From Camelus bactrianus (Eukaryota; Chordata; Mammalia; Artiodactyla; Camelidae), in contig NC_133559.1 in the NCBI RefSeq assembly GCF_048773025.1, positions 10,012,501 to 10,076,500 of the forward strand: DNA of 64,000 bases. The letters run 5' to 3'. Each line of letters begins with the position of its first letter. The stretch's first letter is position 1. This document shows, piece by piece, positions 24,328 to 36,009 of this stretch. The notes beneath the pieces are model-generated. The model worked only from the letters and a program-made list of their open reading frames with translations. It searched no databases and was not told the DNA's origin. Made by a program: the position numbers and the translations under genes.

Positions 24328-24476
24328 GTGAGTTCTTTGTGTTTCTTCCTCTCGTCCCAATTTTTGATTTCAATATTCCATCTTAGTTCTCTTAGCTTCC
24401 ATATCTTGATCACTCCCTCTTATCCTCAGGCACCGCTTCCAACTTAGAGTTTCTCCCCATTTCTTTCATTTCACAG

Positions 24477-24498
24477 CTCCTATCAAAGCATCCCATGA
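24477..24498 (+). CDS. CD1C: CD1C exon 6: cytoplasmic tail
   Basis: 22 nt completing C-SYQSIP-stop. YQSI fits the YxxPhi motif by which CD1B and CD1C tails bind AP-2 for endosomal recycling (human CD1C has YQDI). The acceptor TTTCACAG precedes it. The natural stop is TGA at 24496-24498. Confidence 0.85.
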
Positions 24499-24679
24499 GA
24501 GTCCTCACCACGCCACCCTGATTGGAGTGAGAATCCCGCAGCCCAGGAACCTAGGACACCATAGTGATGTCATCCTTTCTCTTCTGCATTTAATTTTTTT
24601 TCTGTTTCTGCTTTATAATCATTTGTTAATATAAACTAATTTAATTTCTGTAACTCTCTGTGGAATACCTTCCTTGTGA

Positions 24680-24965
24680 TCTCCATTTATTCAATAGAAC
24701 TCACCCTTCAAAGCCCACTTCTGATGTCACATTCTCCAGAGGACTTCCCTTGTCCGGAGCGGGAAGCAGTCTCTCCCTGGTCTGAACCCAGACAGCACTT
24801 CAGCTGTACCCTGCTCCATGTGTACGCTACTTCTTGTACTGAATTGCAGCTTCTTGGGTCTTTCTTCCCCTTTTAGTATTTAGACTCCTTTGGGACAAGG
24901 ATCATGACCAATGTAGCACTTAACTACAATGACCTGCATGTAGTCAGTGCTCGGCGAAAATCAAA
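24680..24965 (+). mobile_element. L2 3' end
   Basis: 'cacccttcaaagcccacttctgatgtcac', 'gaggacttcccttg', 'gggacaaggatcatgacc' and 'tgtagtcagtgctcggcgaaaa' follow the 3' end of L2. Lies just past the CD1C tail exon. Confidence 0.75.
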
Positions 24966-24969
24966 CCAG

Positions 24970-25580
24970 AACCAACCAACCATATCCAAGTTGGATTCGC
25001 TGCCATGTTGACAGGCTTTTCTCCTTACCTTCATTCCTGACATCATTGTACTATTTGAAACTCTGCTGTTTCCCCTCTTGTTTAAATGTTTTTCACTTGA
25101 GTAGGAAATTCCATACTCCTTTAGCTTCCTCACTTTCTCTCTAAACTCTTAAAGAAAAATGCAGTTTTGCTCCGTGCCAAATTTGTTTTCTAAATACATT
25201 TAGTCAACTGTTTCCAATGTCTTCCAAACACAAAGAGAGAAAGAGTGTGCAGACCACATGTGAAGGGATGTGTCACTGAATGGTTAAGAAAAAGGAGCCA
25301 GAAAGTGGTCCTGGAAATGAGGGTGGGATCAAGGCAAAGGATGTATGTGGAAAACAAACCCCCCAGGTACGCTTGCCTAGACGTTGATTCCTTTAAGTTT
25401 CATTCACTAATCAAGTACTATTGGTTAAGCACTGAATACAAGACAGGCGTATTCACTAACTTGTAAACTGGTCGGGGAGAAAACAATCGAGATTGTACTT
25501 ACTTGCTTGAAGTTATGTTTACTTCTTCAGTCTGTCCTTTTCCTTTTTACTGGCCACAATTTTTTTCTGTTTCTTTTTTA
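24970..25580. other. gene-free stretch, no recognised element
   Basis: Open frames of at most 73 aa, no domain. Probably unique intergenic sequence. Confidence 0.4.
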
Positions 25581-25584
25581 AAAT

Positions 25585-26065
25585 TTGAATCAACTTTACA
25601 GATGTAAAATTTATATACAATAAAATACATGTATTTTAGGTGTACGGTTCCATTCATTTTGACAAATGTGTAAACCTATGGAAGCATGATCACAATCAAG
25701 ATACAGAACATTTCCATTACCCCAATATCCCTCGTACCCATTTGTATTTAAACGCATCACCAACCAGGCATCATTGCAACTACTGGTAAGCGTTATGCTA
25801 GGTACATTTAGATTTGTCTTTTCTGTAATTTTATCAAAATGGAACAAATTGTATATACTCTTTGTAGCTGGAATTTTTTTCCACCTAGCATACAGTAGTA
25901 AGTCATCCATGTTTCTTATCAGTGTATTGGTTGTCTATTCCTTTTGTTTTTGCTCAACAGAATTCCATGTATGAATATACTATATATATATAATTCTCCA
26001 TCCACTCTTCAGTGACTATTGGGTTTGTTTCCAGTTTGAGGCTCTTCAAATAAACTCATTATTGT
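25585..26065 (-). mobile_element. L1M 3'-end remnant, antisense
   Basis: 'aaattgaatcaactttacagatg', 'ggtgtacggttccattcattttgacaaatgt', 'gaacatttccattaccccaata' are typical antisense L1M 3' sequence. A short TA run sits at 25,980-25,992. Confidence 0.7.
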
Positions 26066-26184
26066 TGTTTCATCTTGACTTTCTTTTTTGTATTTTTTGT
26101 TTGTTTGTTTAGTTACCTGTCTGGACTAATTCTGTCAATTCTGGCTGTCCTGCTGTTTGTAGCCACTGACGAATCATTTTTAAA

Positions 26185-26340
26185 TAGATCTCTTTTCTTT
26201 CCTTCTTCCCTCCCCTTCCTTCTCCCTCTTCCCTTCTCACTCTCTTTCTACTTCTACTCTATCTTTATTTCTGTCCCCCCCCTCGCCCCCAGCCTTCCCC
26301 TCCCCCTCTTTCTATTTTCCTTCTTTTTCTTTCCTGGCCT
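26185..26340 (+). repeat. polypyrimidine (CT-rich) low-complexity tract
   Basis: About 155 bp of C and T with few purines. The 97-aa frame across it is composition-driven. Confidence 0.8.
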
Positions 26341-26459
26341 CCTAAGAGTCCCTCCTGTGTCAACATAGCTCATTAGTAGCCAGTGATTTGTCACTGGTTG
26401 TGCTTTTAACTTTAACCAGTAAAGCTTCCATCTTTTGCTAAGCGGATATGTGCACACAC

Positions 26460-26900
26460 TTACCATTCAAGCAGTTTACAAATCTGTTCCCTGGCTTCTG
26501 CTTTTTCTCTGTGCAAGGTGTCATGTTTGGCCAGGGAGAAGTAGGTAACTGTGGTCCTCTTCCGTCTCTCCTTAGTTTGTGCGCAGCTTCCAAACCTCTG
26601 GGAATAAGTGGGAGCTTATCGAAGTCCACTGTGACTGTCTCATTTCCCAGATGTCTTTGTTAAGTTTTGGTTGGTCTCTTCTTTACCTCAAGCAGTACCG
26701 CAGCCTCAGGCAGCTGTCGTGCGGTCCTTTGATTTTTGTTGCAGTCCTTACTGTTGTTTACAGCTTGCCTGGGCATAGGGCTTCTCTGTGGAGTTTTAAG
26801 TTGGGGGTTCCCTTCTGGTGACAGCAAGACTGCTGGTCCTCAGCATACAGCATCACCAAGCCAAGGGAAGGGAGGGAGCAGCCCCATGTTAAGTAGACCC
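26460..26900 (-). mobile_element. possible old L1 5' region, antisense, left part
   Basis: GC-moderate sequence like antisense L1M 5' UTR. It appears to continue at 27,528-27,830 on the far side of an LTR insertion. Confidence 0.35.
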
Positions 26901-27521
26901 TGTGGGAGGCCATGATTGGGTTAACAAATTGTAACAGATCCCAGCCGCTTATCTCCTTAAACAAGATGTGCTTAGTAACTGCCTTGAGGTTTTAGCAACA
27001 ACCCAGGCCCTCGGCTATAAATGCTGGGCGTGCCTGCTGTTAGTCTTCTATCCCCAAAACAGCCTTGGGCTGGAATGGTAAACAAGTTACAAAAAGCTGC
27101 AGACTCAGAGGTGAGAAGGCTGGTTAGCCAGTGTCGGATAAGACCCCCTGAGGGGGGCAACCTAAGACCGGCACAGCCGCCTGAGTCCTAGTTGTCAAGC
27201 AGCTGATTCTCATACCTTCTGCCCTGATAAGCTGAAAGGCTCAACACGAGCATGATTCACCAAAAAGGGTCTTCTGACCTTGAGCCAAACACCAACAATA
27301 AACAAAGCCTTTGTACCCATTGTGATCCCACCCTGTCCTTCCTTAAATTCCTGCATTCCTCCTTTGACTGCACTCAATAAATATGGGAGATTTGAGACGC
27401 TCGTGGAGTTGGCTCCCGACTCCCTCTCGCTGTCTTGACTTTTCCACAGAGTCTTGAGTAATTCATTCCGTCTCGGTGGGACTTCTGCTGGGCAGAACCC
27501 ACAACTGGTGACGAACCCACA
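26901..27521 (+). mobile_element. solo LTR of an endogenous retrovirus, class II-like
   Basis: 621 bp starting TGTGGGAGG and ending CCCACA, with a TATA-like CTATAAATG near 27,016 and an AATAAA near 27,376. It is flanked by AGACCC (26,895-26,900) and GGACCC (27,522-27,527), a 6-bp duplication with one change; 6 bp is usual for ERV class II. No gag-pol interior adjoins it. Family name not determined. Moderately old. Confidence 0.72.
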
Positions 27522-27527
27522 GGACCC

Positions 27528-27830
27528 CATTGCTCTTGCTGAGGTTCTGGTAGTTCTTGAATAAGGCCTTCTCAATCTGCTTTATGCCTTTGGTCATTTT
27601 CCAGAATTCTGAAATAGCTAATATTGAAAATTTTGTCCCATATTATTGCCGATTTCTGGAGAAAGGATTTACTGAGCTCCCTACTCTGGCATTCAGGATG
27701 TCCTGGGCATTTCACAGCATTATAAATCAAACAAACAAGAATCTCAGTTCTGAAAAATTGAAAGCAAATGCAACAAGGAGAATAACCAGTTATCAAGTTT
27801 GTGACAAAACACAAGTAGGACTATTTCAAG
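27528..27830 (-). mobile_element. possible old L1 5' region, antisense, right part
   Basis: 'tttggtcattttccagaattctgaaatagctaatattgaaaattttgtcccatatta' resembles antisense L1M 5' UTR. The 104-aa frame here is not protein-like. Confidence 0.4.
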
Positions 27831-27834
27831 AGAC

Positions 27835-28715
27835 TTTAAAGCATAACAATTTGCTTCTCTCCAGGGGATAGACCCGAGGGTCAGAAAACAAATCGTAAAT
27901 TGTTTTCAATAATCATACTGTTGATGGTAGTGATTTTATTGTTATTATAAGACTATCATGCGAATATAAGTTAGTGAGATATAATGCATAGTGGGACAGG
28001 TGAATAGTAGAGTGTATGGTTGAGTTAGGTGATACATAATTGTGCTGATTCACTAGGAGTCAGGATTCTGTGCTGGAGAAGAGGAGTTAATGTGAGATAG
28101 ATGAGTAAAACTCTGTAGTTCTAAACTTGAAAGTGTAAATATGAACTCATCACTAGGAAAAACACAGATCCTGCCACTTAAAAAACCCAGAAACCACACT
28201 AGATTATGTCTTCCACATAATATTTTTGCACTGAAAGGAACCAGAGCACCTTGGAGAAATGGTGAATTTCTAGTTTGGTTCAAGAAGCTTACACAAGAGT
28301 CTAGAACAACTTAGCCACAACAGAAAATAATGGAGAGCTAGGTTATGAAAGCACATTTGAAAGGACTGAGAAGTGACTGATGTGGAAAGGACCCCATTTA
28401 GCAGATGGGACAATTTGAGCCTCAAGAGAAACAATGGCCAGGGGACAGAGTCAAGCATTTCAAATAGGTTTGAAATTCCTGAGCCATGAAGTCATGCAAA
28501 AACTAACTCATTGTCACCCAGGAACTTATATAAACAATTCAATTCATTCTCCTGGAAACTGGTAAATAAATAAATGGAAAGAATCAAGCACTTATTCTGT
28601 CTTTGGTTCTCTCACAGTAATGAGATAGGTATTTATGAGAATATATCTTTTTTAGAAATACTCTAACTTGGGAAGAAGATCTGATACCTTTACTTATCCA
28701 CTAAAGATGTACCAG
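27835..28715. other. gene-free stretch, no clear element
   Basis: A short MIR-like patch at 28,385-28,460 ('ttagcagatgggacaatttgagcctcaagag'). Otherwise nothing recognised. Confidence 0.35.
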
Positions 28716-28719
28716 ATCT

Positions 28720-29010
28720 GGGACAATTGTTCTCAGGGTGTGTTCAGGGCACCTGGGGGTTTCTGACACACTTTCAGAGGGTCCAAGAGTTCAAAACTAT
28801 TCTTTTAACAATACTAAGATGTTATTTCAGTGTACATTGTTTTCCAGAGCTATATGACAGGTAATATTGCATAAGATTGTATTTGGAAGCAGATATGAAA
28901 ATATAGCTGCCTTCTATTGTCAGAAGAATTGCAAAAATATTTAAAAAATTTTTAAAGTTGCAAAGCCCCTATTCTCACTATATTTTTTAAAAAATTAACT
29001 TAATAAAGAT
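28720..29010 (+). mobile_element. hAT-Charlie-type DNA transposon remnant
   Basis: 'gagggtccaagagttcaaaactattcttttaacaatactaagatgttattt' resembles non-autonomous hAT-Charlie consensus. Ends not defined. Confidence 0.45.
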
Positions 29011-29014
29011 ATAT

Positions 29015-31075
29015 TTAAAAACTCATTCAGTTTATTTTACCTTAAGTTAGTGAATAAATATATATATTTTAAAAATTATTAGTTTTTACTTCTAATATTC
29101 TACCTACCTATCTACCTATTTATCTGTAATCTATCGAAAATTCCACCCCTCAGACGTTATTGGTGGGAATGTAAAATGATACAAGTGCCATAGTTTTGCC
29201 AAATTTACCACAGTTATGCAAGATGTTAACTTGTGGGAAACTGGGTAGTACTTTCTATACTATCTTGTATCTTTCCTTTAAATCTAAAATTATTTTTTAA
29301 AATTTTTAAAAAGTCCTAGTAGAGTCTAAAAAAAGCAGGCTAGATTTCACACAGCATATGAATTGATAAGATGGCCAAGTGTTTGCCACATGTAATGGCA
29401 CTTACCCTGAGGGCTTACACTCTATGATATAAACTAAGACCAACTAAAAAGAAATTCCCTGAGTTAAGAGTAATGAAAGAAAAATTTAAATTAGAGGGAA
29501 ATTTCCTTGAACATGAATGAGACCACAGAGAGAAAATGCCACTGAACTTTAGAATTAGATTTGGAAGAAAAAGAGCTGGAATATATAAATCTCCTGGAAA
29601 TTAATCGTAGGAAGGATTGGCTGTGTGGACAGGGTTAGAAGATTAAACAATTGCTGAGTAGATGAATGAAGCTTAGAAATGGCCCAAATGTGTGATCACA
29701 TTGAACAGTCTGAGCACTTTCTCGCCTTTTTCCTGCACCTATGAAGAGAGCAACACGTTCAAATTGAAAGATGAGATTTTTATTGTATAGTGCTTGGTTG
29801 GTTGGCTAGTGATTGCTTATAGATGTAATAGGAATTGATGTTATTTTTTACTTTCTGTTAGCATTTTACTAAGTTGGCATTTTTTTTTCTAATATCATTA
29901 AATCAGAAATTGTCAATTAGACTTCTTTGAAGGAAATACAGAATGTCACCAGACGATTACAGAATTTTCAACAGTAGTAGATTGAATACTTCCTTATATT
30001 TATAAAAATCCATTCAAAAATACTATTCTAGGTGATTTCCCCTCATCGTTTTCTTACTTAGGGAGATTTCTTTGTATAAAGCCACATCTTGCAACATGTT
30101 TCCAGTGAACTTCTCAGTTTTGGCAAGCAGGTTAACAAGAGGGGATCTGTGAGTGTGACTGTGGGACAGCCCCAGAGCAAAGCAGAGGAGGGGGACTTTC
30201 TTCTTAAAAGAGACCTGGCCACAAACAGTAAGTACTTCAAGTCAAAACGGATTAGACCCTAATGAAATTTTGGCAAGCAAGATGGAATTAACTACACCAC
30301 AGTATATACTAAAAATTAAAATAAATGTTAGAATCTTTCCTTTGGAATTGATCTTCTACATGACCTTCATTTAGAGAAATCACAGTGAGGATTATGTTAA
30401 TTGTTGGGAGGTTGTTATGAGACACTTCTTTCTGTTTTGCCTCAGGTTTTTGTTGTGACTTGTGGCTTCAGTAGCCTCAAAATTGAAACCTGTTGTTATG
30501 GTTATTTCACCAGTGTGACAGCGCAGTTTCTTGTGGAATACTGAAATTATTTTCCTCTCTAACTGATTTTTGTTTTATTTTATTTTGTGAATGAGTCTAA
30601 AATTCTTCAAATTAGTACGGTTACTTGTAGTATGTTTGGCATATGTCAATTGAATCTTTTGACTGTATGTTATGTTTTTTGTAGGGTGGTATGTATTTTG
30701 TTCAGTATCTACCCTTGTCTATAGTCCATGATGGTATTGTGAAGCCAAGGCATATTTACAGAGTATTTCATAGTTTAAAATGTATTTGTAGAGAAGAAGA
30801 AATGTTGGAAATAAATACTCTAGACATTGACTCAGGAAGCAAGTAAAAGAACCATAAAATGAATCAAAAAATAGAGAAGAAAGGAAATAATCATAAAGGC
30901 TGTATCATTAAAATAGAAATTAAAACATGTGTAAAGAACTACCAAATGAGACATAGACAGCTTTTTGAAAAAAAATAATAAGATATAAAAGTAAATTCTA
31001 AAAGGATTGATAAAAAAGATAAACACAAATAAACAATATTAGGATTTAAAAAGTGGGTGCTCATGGATGCAGTGA
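29015..31075. other. AT-rich gene-free stretch
   Basis: Open frames of at most 64 aa and no domain. A short degenerate (CTAC/TATC) tract at 29,099-29,136. I see no named repeat. Confidence 0.35.
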
Positions 31076-31079
31076 AGAG

Positions 31080-32130
31080 TAAACCTAATAAAGGAAGACT
31101 GTGTATAACTTCATTTCAGGTCATCTGAAGTCAAAATGAGATGGAAATTTTTTTTTGAAAATTATAAATATTCAAATAAGACCTACAGGAAAAGAAATTC
31201 TACGTACACTTGTTACCTTAAAAATGGAAGCTGATGGTAAATTTGTGACTAATCTAAAAGGTCTCAGGCCCTTAATGGTAATCAGTTTCAAGATATACAA
31301 CAATGGAAAACAACTGAAGTCACTTTATGAGGCTAGAATTTCACAATGCAAAAACTCAGCAACCTGACAAGATTACTTGAACATAAACAAAGCGAATCAA
31401 TAAACCAAAGCAAACAATTAAACCAAACACCTAATAGCTATGATCTAATTTTACTTACGAACTGAAGACTACTTGGATACACCGTGCGGAGTTTTTACTA
31501 GGAGTGTAAGAATAATTTAACGTTAGAAAACCCATTAATGTGGTTGTCATATTAATAGATTAAAGGGGAAAGAATGAATCATCTGATCATCTCTCTACTC
31601 GCCCAATAAAATTCTCAATAAAATTAAACATACATTGATGAAACAATTTTTACCCATTCTGGATTAAAAGGGAGTGTCTTTGTATAGCTAAGTTTAGCTG
31701 TAACCAATGCATAGCAAATATACATCATAATAAAAATTTTGAAAACTTACCATTGAAATTTAGAAAAGGACAAGGGTGTCTGCCCTTGTGATTGCTACTC
31801 AAAATGATTCTAAAGTGGTTCTTTCTAATTCAGTGAGTCTATAAAAATAAAAGATATAAAGAAAAATGAGATTGTCATTATTTGCATAAGGTATAATTTG
31901 CTCTACAGAAAAACTGAACAGTAGGGAAATTAACTTAAAAAGAAAATAATTCAACAGTTTATCTGGACAAAATATCAACATGCTAAATCAATAAAACGTT
32001 AAAACAAAATACTGGATTGAGTCCCATTTATCAAAAATAATATTCAGCATGAACAAGATAAAACAAAATAAACAGAAAAAAGCTTTATTGGCAGGAAAAA
32101 CAAGATGAGATTTTTTACAATATATGTCGA
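31080..32130 (+). mobile_element. very old L1M ORF2 remnant
   Basis: Decayed sense ORF2: 'tttatgaggctagaatttcac', 'gtcatattaatagattaaagggg', 'atcatctgatcatctc' and 'agaaaaggacaagggtgtctgccctt' correspond to the reverse transcriptase region in the right order. Many breaks. Confidence 0.55.
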
Positions 32131-32159
32131 TGTAAAATTAATACAGATGTTACATATTT

Positions 32160-32650
32160 GTTAACTTTGTTCCTTGTATTCATCAATTTTTGATGCTATT
32201 GTGAATATAAGAAATGTTTCTCCATATATTTAGATCATTAATTTCTCTCAACAACTTTCTTTACTTTTCAGTGTACATGTCATGCATTTCCTTGATTAAA
32301 TTTGTTTCTATGTACTTATTTATTTATTTTTATTGAAATATAGTCAGTTACAATGTGTCAGTGTCTGGTGTACAGCATAATGTTTCTATGTATTTTATTG
32401 TTTTTGAGGCTTGTGTGAATGAAATTGCTTTCTTAATTTTCTTTTTGATTATTTGTTGTTAACATATAGAAATATAATTGATTTTGGTATATTTATCTTG
32501 TGTCTTGCTAAGAACTTAATGTACTTTGAAATTTGAGAATTTCCATTTATTTTAAAAATATTTTCTATTTCTTTAATTATTTTCTCTACTTGATGCATCA
32601 TTATTATCATATTTTCCTTTAATTTTTAAGTTCGTAAACACGGGTTTTTT
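32160..32650 (-). mobile_element. old L1 ORF2 remnant, antisense, split by a later insertion
   Basis: 'gttgttaacatatagaaatataattgattttggtatatttatcttgtgtcttgctaagaactta' is the antisense of the ORF2 N-terminal half. Interrupted at 32,315-32,380. Confidence 0.65.
32315..32380 (-). mobile_element. 66-bp 5'-truncated young L1, nested
   Basis: 'attgaaatatagtcagttacaatgtgtcagtgtctggtgtacagcat' is the extreme L1 3' end behind a TTTA-rich tail. Flanked by TGTTTCTATGTA at 32,303-32,314 and 32,381-32,392, a 12-bp perfect duplication. Confidence 0.85.
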
Positions 32651-32654
32651 TCAT

Positions 32655-33395
32655 TGAACATATTTAATGTTCATTGCTTTCCAGCTTTGAAGTTTATTTA
32701 TTTATTTATTTTTTGATATGTCCAACACTAGAGCAACATCAAAGATGTTTGTACTGATTTCATTTCTCCCTGTGTGTAGTCACACTTCCCTCTTCCTTTT
32801 TATGCCCCCTTTTTGTTGTTGAAAAATGGACATTATAGATGGTATATTGATTCGGATCTTCCCATGTCATCACTGTTGCTCTGTTTCTTCGTATGCTCAT
32901 TATTGGCTTGCCTGGACTAATCAGTACAGTCTGATTCTCCCACAGTATTAGGCCACAGATGTCTCTGCTAATTTTTTTTTTTTTTTGTAATTCTTGTTTG
33001 CCTTTTTAAGCCTGGCTTTTAAGGGATCACTGCTGGATCAGCATGGCTTAAGAAGGTTGTGCTCAAGCACTTTGAGCCAACAAGTCTCCTACCCCTTGCC
33101 AATGGATCTTTGTTTGAGTTGGAAAGAGTGTTCAAAGTTCAGGAAGTTTGCAAGTCAGCCCTGATTTTTACTTTCCCCTCCACTTTCTTGTGTCTCTCCT
33201 CACAGCATATGCGCAAGCCTCATATTCACCCAGGGACCTGCAGAAAGCTGGGGTGGTTGTTTCCGGTCTCGTTTGAGTGTGCGTGTAGCCTTGCTCTTGT
33301 GCACATCCTTCCAGACTCCCATTATTGCCTTTTTATAGATAAGGAGACATAGGTCATATAACTAGTAAGCCAGTTTTCCTTCAAAATCTATGCTG
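32655..33395. other. gene-free stretch, unidentified
   Basis: A T-run at 32,973-32,986 and a 97-aa frame (33,059-33,352) with no recognisable domain. 32,700-33,060 could be an old L1 5' region in antisense. Confidence 0.35.
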
Positions 33396-33399
33396 TAAA

Positions 33400-33975
33400 C
33401 AATACATTACACACTCAACAAATAATTATGGGACATCTACCGTGTGATGAATGCAAAAATAGGTAATGAAATACAGCAGAGGGACAAGAGTAAAATACCC
33501 TTACCCACGGAACTCACATGACAGTAGAGGTCAGAGGAGATAGAAAATAAATTAAAATATTTAAAGTGATGACATATGCTGTGATTAAGAACTGAATCAG
33601 GGAAAGGGGATAAGAGAGAAAAATGGGTCATTATTTCCAAGATGGTGGACAGAATGAGCCACTTCAAGAAGATGGCTTCTGAGAAAAGACCTAAAGCAAT
33701 AGCAAGAAGCATGTTATCCAGTGTCTAGGGGAAGAGCGTTCGAACAATAGGAACTAGGGATAAAGTGGCATGATACTGGGTGGGTTCTGAAAGCTAACAG
33801 TATCGACATAGCTGCATTAGAAGAAGTGATGAGGAACGTAGTGGAAGAGACCACTGAGCTGGAGTCAGATCATAAAGGAATCTTATAGGCCACGGCACTG
33901 CGATGGAAAGTCATTGGAAAGATTTTAATGAATGTGTAGCAGTTGTTATGTACAAGGAGATAAATTCTTAAACAC
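33400..33975 (-). mobile_element. L2, antisense
   Basis: 'cactcaacaaataattatgggacatctaccgtgtgatg', 'acccttacccacggaactcacatgacagtagagg', 'tctaggggaagagcgttcgaacaatagg', 'cactgcgatggaaagtcattggaaagattttaatg' follow L2 consensus in order. Confidence 0.8.
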
Positions 33976-34152
33976 AAGTGATACTTGGCCTCATCAGTGA
34001 ATGACTGTAAAATCGGCACAATTGTATCTATACCTGAATTACAGTGGCCCTGCTCTGCTTATTGGGTACAAACTTAGCCTTATTAGAAGTATGTCACATC
34101 TATGCTCACATATCAGATTTTCAGCATCAGTTTCCAAGTGGTTTCTGACCTG

Positions 34153-34570
34153 TTTTTTTTTTTTTTTTTTCTCTCCACTTCATGCCTCCACTTGCTGACT
34201 GCTTGCTGCCCACAAGGTTGCTTGGAACAGCTTGATGGCTTCCACTGCTGCTGGTACCCATGGTGAGAAGATGATATATTCTCACCTGTTTCTCCCAAAG
34301 CATCTGACCAATCCTCAGTTACCTTTTGGAGGGATGCTCCATACAGAGCCATGAGGTATGGCTTACCCCTCAGTTCTCTGTCTCATCTGATGCCCAGTTC
34401 CAGGAGCTCTGTGCTTGTGTCTAATCTCCTAAAGCCTCTTATGTACAGGAACATCAGCCCTGGCTCTTACGCTTCTCCTGGGATTTAATACAGGATCTCT
34501 TAACAGCTTTTCCTTCAGTTTCAGTTGGCTGGCCAAATTACCTAGTTAAGTCATAGCAGCAAATGAAATC
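34153..34570 (-). other. poly-T followed by unidentified sequence, possible antisense retrocopy
   Basis: A T-run of about 18 bp at 34,153-34,171 is followed by some 400 bp of GC-moderate sequence that is not L1, L2 or SINE to my eye. Read on the minus strand it would end in poly-A, as a retrocopied RNA would. No matching target-site duplication was found, and I cannot name a source. Confidence 0.3.
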
Positions 34571-34574
34571 ATAT

Positions 34575-36005
34575 AGGTTGCAAAGGATTCACATAAACTC
34601 AATTTGAATGCAGCATGTTAAAAGACTTAAAAAGTATTCTCCATCTCTGTTATTATTAAAAGTGTCCCCAAAACACTAGTAGAAGCACATCTGCCTACCA
34701 CTAAAATATCATATGTGCTCCAGAACCCAGATGTTACATTTAAAAGAAAAAAAGGGAGTTTCCTTTAGGAGAGGTAGGTGCTTTTCATTTTGTGTCAAAA
34801 AAAGCTGGACTACCGATACTCTTCAAATGCAGAACAACAATGATTCTCAAAATGTGAACTAAAAGTATCTCATTACAAAGCAAAAGATGTGTGAATGTTG
34901 TCATATATGTTTAATTTTCATTGATTTTATTAAGAGTGCTACATATGTACACACTTTCTATTAGTTACAGTTACACAGATATTTGTGTAAGCAGATAAGA
35001 CTAAACAGAGGTGATAATAAACCAAGTAACCGTGGAGAAATACACATTGAATCACATATAGGAAAGTTTGTTTACCAGCAGTGTCATCTACATAGTAGCC
35101 CGATGGGGAGAGGGGTTCTGCAGTTGATCACCAGAGATGGCCACACACAATACCAACTACAAATAAAGTTCCAACATCAAAAATTAGTCAAATATTTTAA
35201 AAAGGAAAACTAACCATGCAAATTAAATATTCATATCCATATCCTAAGAGACATATATTTGAGATGTCTCTCCTAGTTTTATCAATTACTAAGGACTTTT
35301 GTGTAATAACTGTAATAAATGCCATAATAATTTTACTGATGTTTACCTACTGAGTAAATACATCACAATGATAGTATATCTCAGGTGATGCCAGATCCTC
35401 ACAGGTTAAAAAATAATAATCTCTGGAAAATTATCATATTAAAAAAATTAAAGAGATATAGAAGCTATATACCTGAAAATTCTGTGATAAAATAATCAGA
35501 ATTTTATTCTTAAATATACTCAGCTGGATCTTCATTACTTTAATCCTTATCCTTATTCATATTTTTATTCTTAGTCATTTTTACCTCTATTTTATTAAAG
35601 AAGAAAATGCAAATGAAAATTAAAATGCTACCATTTTATTAAAGAAGAAATACACAAATACACACACATATAATTGATATAAGCTCACATTGTTTCCTCT
35701 AGGATTTGCCTTCCTAGTGTTTCATTGATTTTGCCAATTTTGTATATTCTAGGCTTTACAATTAGTTGTGTATTTAATGCATAAATATATAGAGGGATTG
35801 TAAGGATTCAGTGTTTGAATGTATTCATGTTATTACTGAAATGGCTTTAAGCCAGTAAAAATTTTAGTGAGTTTTCCCATCCATACACAAAAGCCTCACT
35901 GGACAATAAAAATATCCATCAGCAAGTCAGTCCACGGAATTAGGCAAGGAACAGACGTGGAATCATCTCTCCATTGTCTTCTTCCCTCTGCAAGTCTCTG
36001 CTGGG
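34575..36005. other. AT-rich gene-free stretch
   Basis: No recognised element. A small direct repeat (tttattaaagaagaaa) occurs at about 35,592 and 35,635. Otherwise nothing seen. Confidence 0.35.
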
Positions 36006-36009
36006 GGAA

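Larger units (their letters stand above)
21827..24498 (+). pseudogene. CD1C: CD1C-like lipid-antigen-presenting glycoprotein gene, six exons, one nonsense codon
   Basis: CD1 proteins are MHC-I-like, beta-2-microglobulin-bound surface molecules that present lipids to T cells. Six exons can be placed: leader, alpha-1, alpha-2, alpha-3 (Ig), transmembrane, tail. All introns are GT-AG and all junctions phase 1 except the last, as usual for the family. The exons sum to 996 nt (331 codons plus stop); human CD1C is about 333 aa. CD1C identity rests on alpha-1 SGWLDELQTHGW and GLTREIQD, alpha-2 AGCELRS, EGFFQVAF and LLDAGKMY, membrane-side GHHF, and tail CSYQSIP. The YQSI tail fits the YxxPhi endosomal sorting signal. 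TGA replaces the conserved Trp codon at 23627-23629 (codon 207), so the product would stop after alpha-2 with no Ig domain or anchor. No other lesion is visible. It could be a fixed pseudogene, a segregating null allele or a sequencing error. No canonical AATAAA lies close downstream. Confidence 0.9.

Noticed and set aside
21827-24498. CD1E, CD1A or CD1B as the identity of the CD1 gene
   Set aside because: Position next to receptor genes suggested CD1E, and parts of alpha-3 match CD1A and CD1B, but alpha-1 (GLTREIQD), alpha-2 (EGFFQVAF), the GHHF membrane start and the short YQSI tail fit CD1C, and CD1E has a longer tail.
26075-26368. 97-aa hydrophobic frame as a membrane protein
   Set aside because: It translates a polypyrimidine tract (Phe/Leu/Ser/Pro only).
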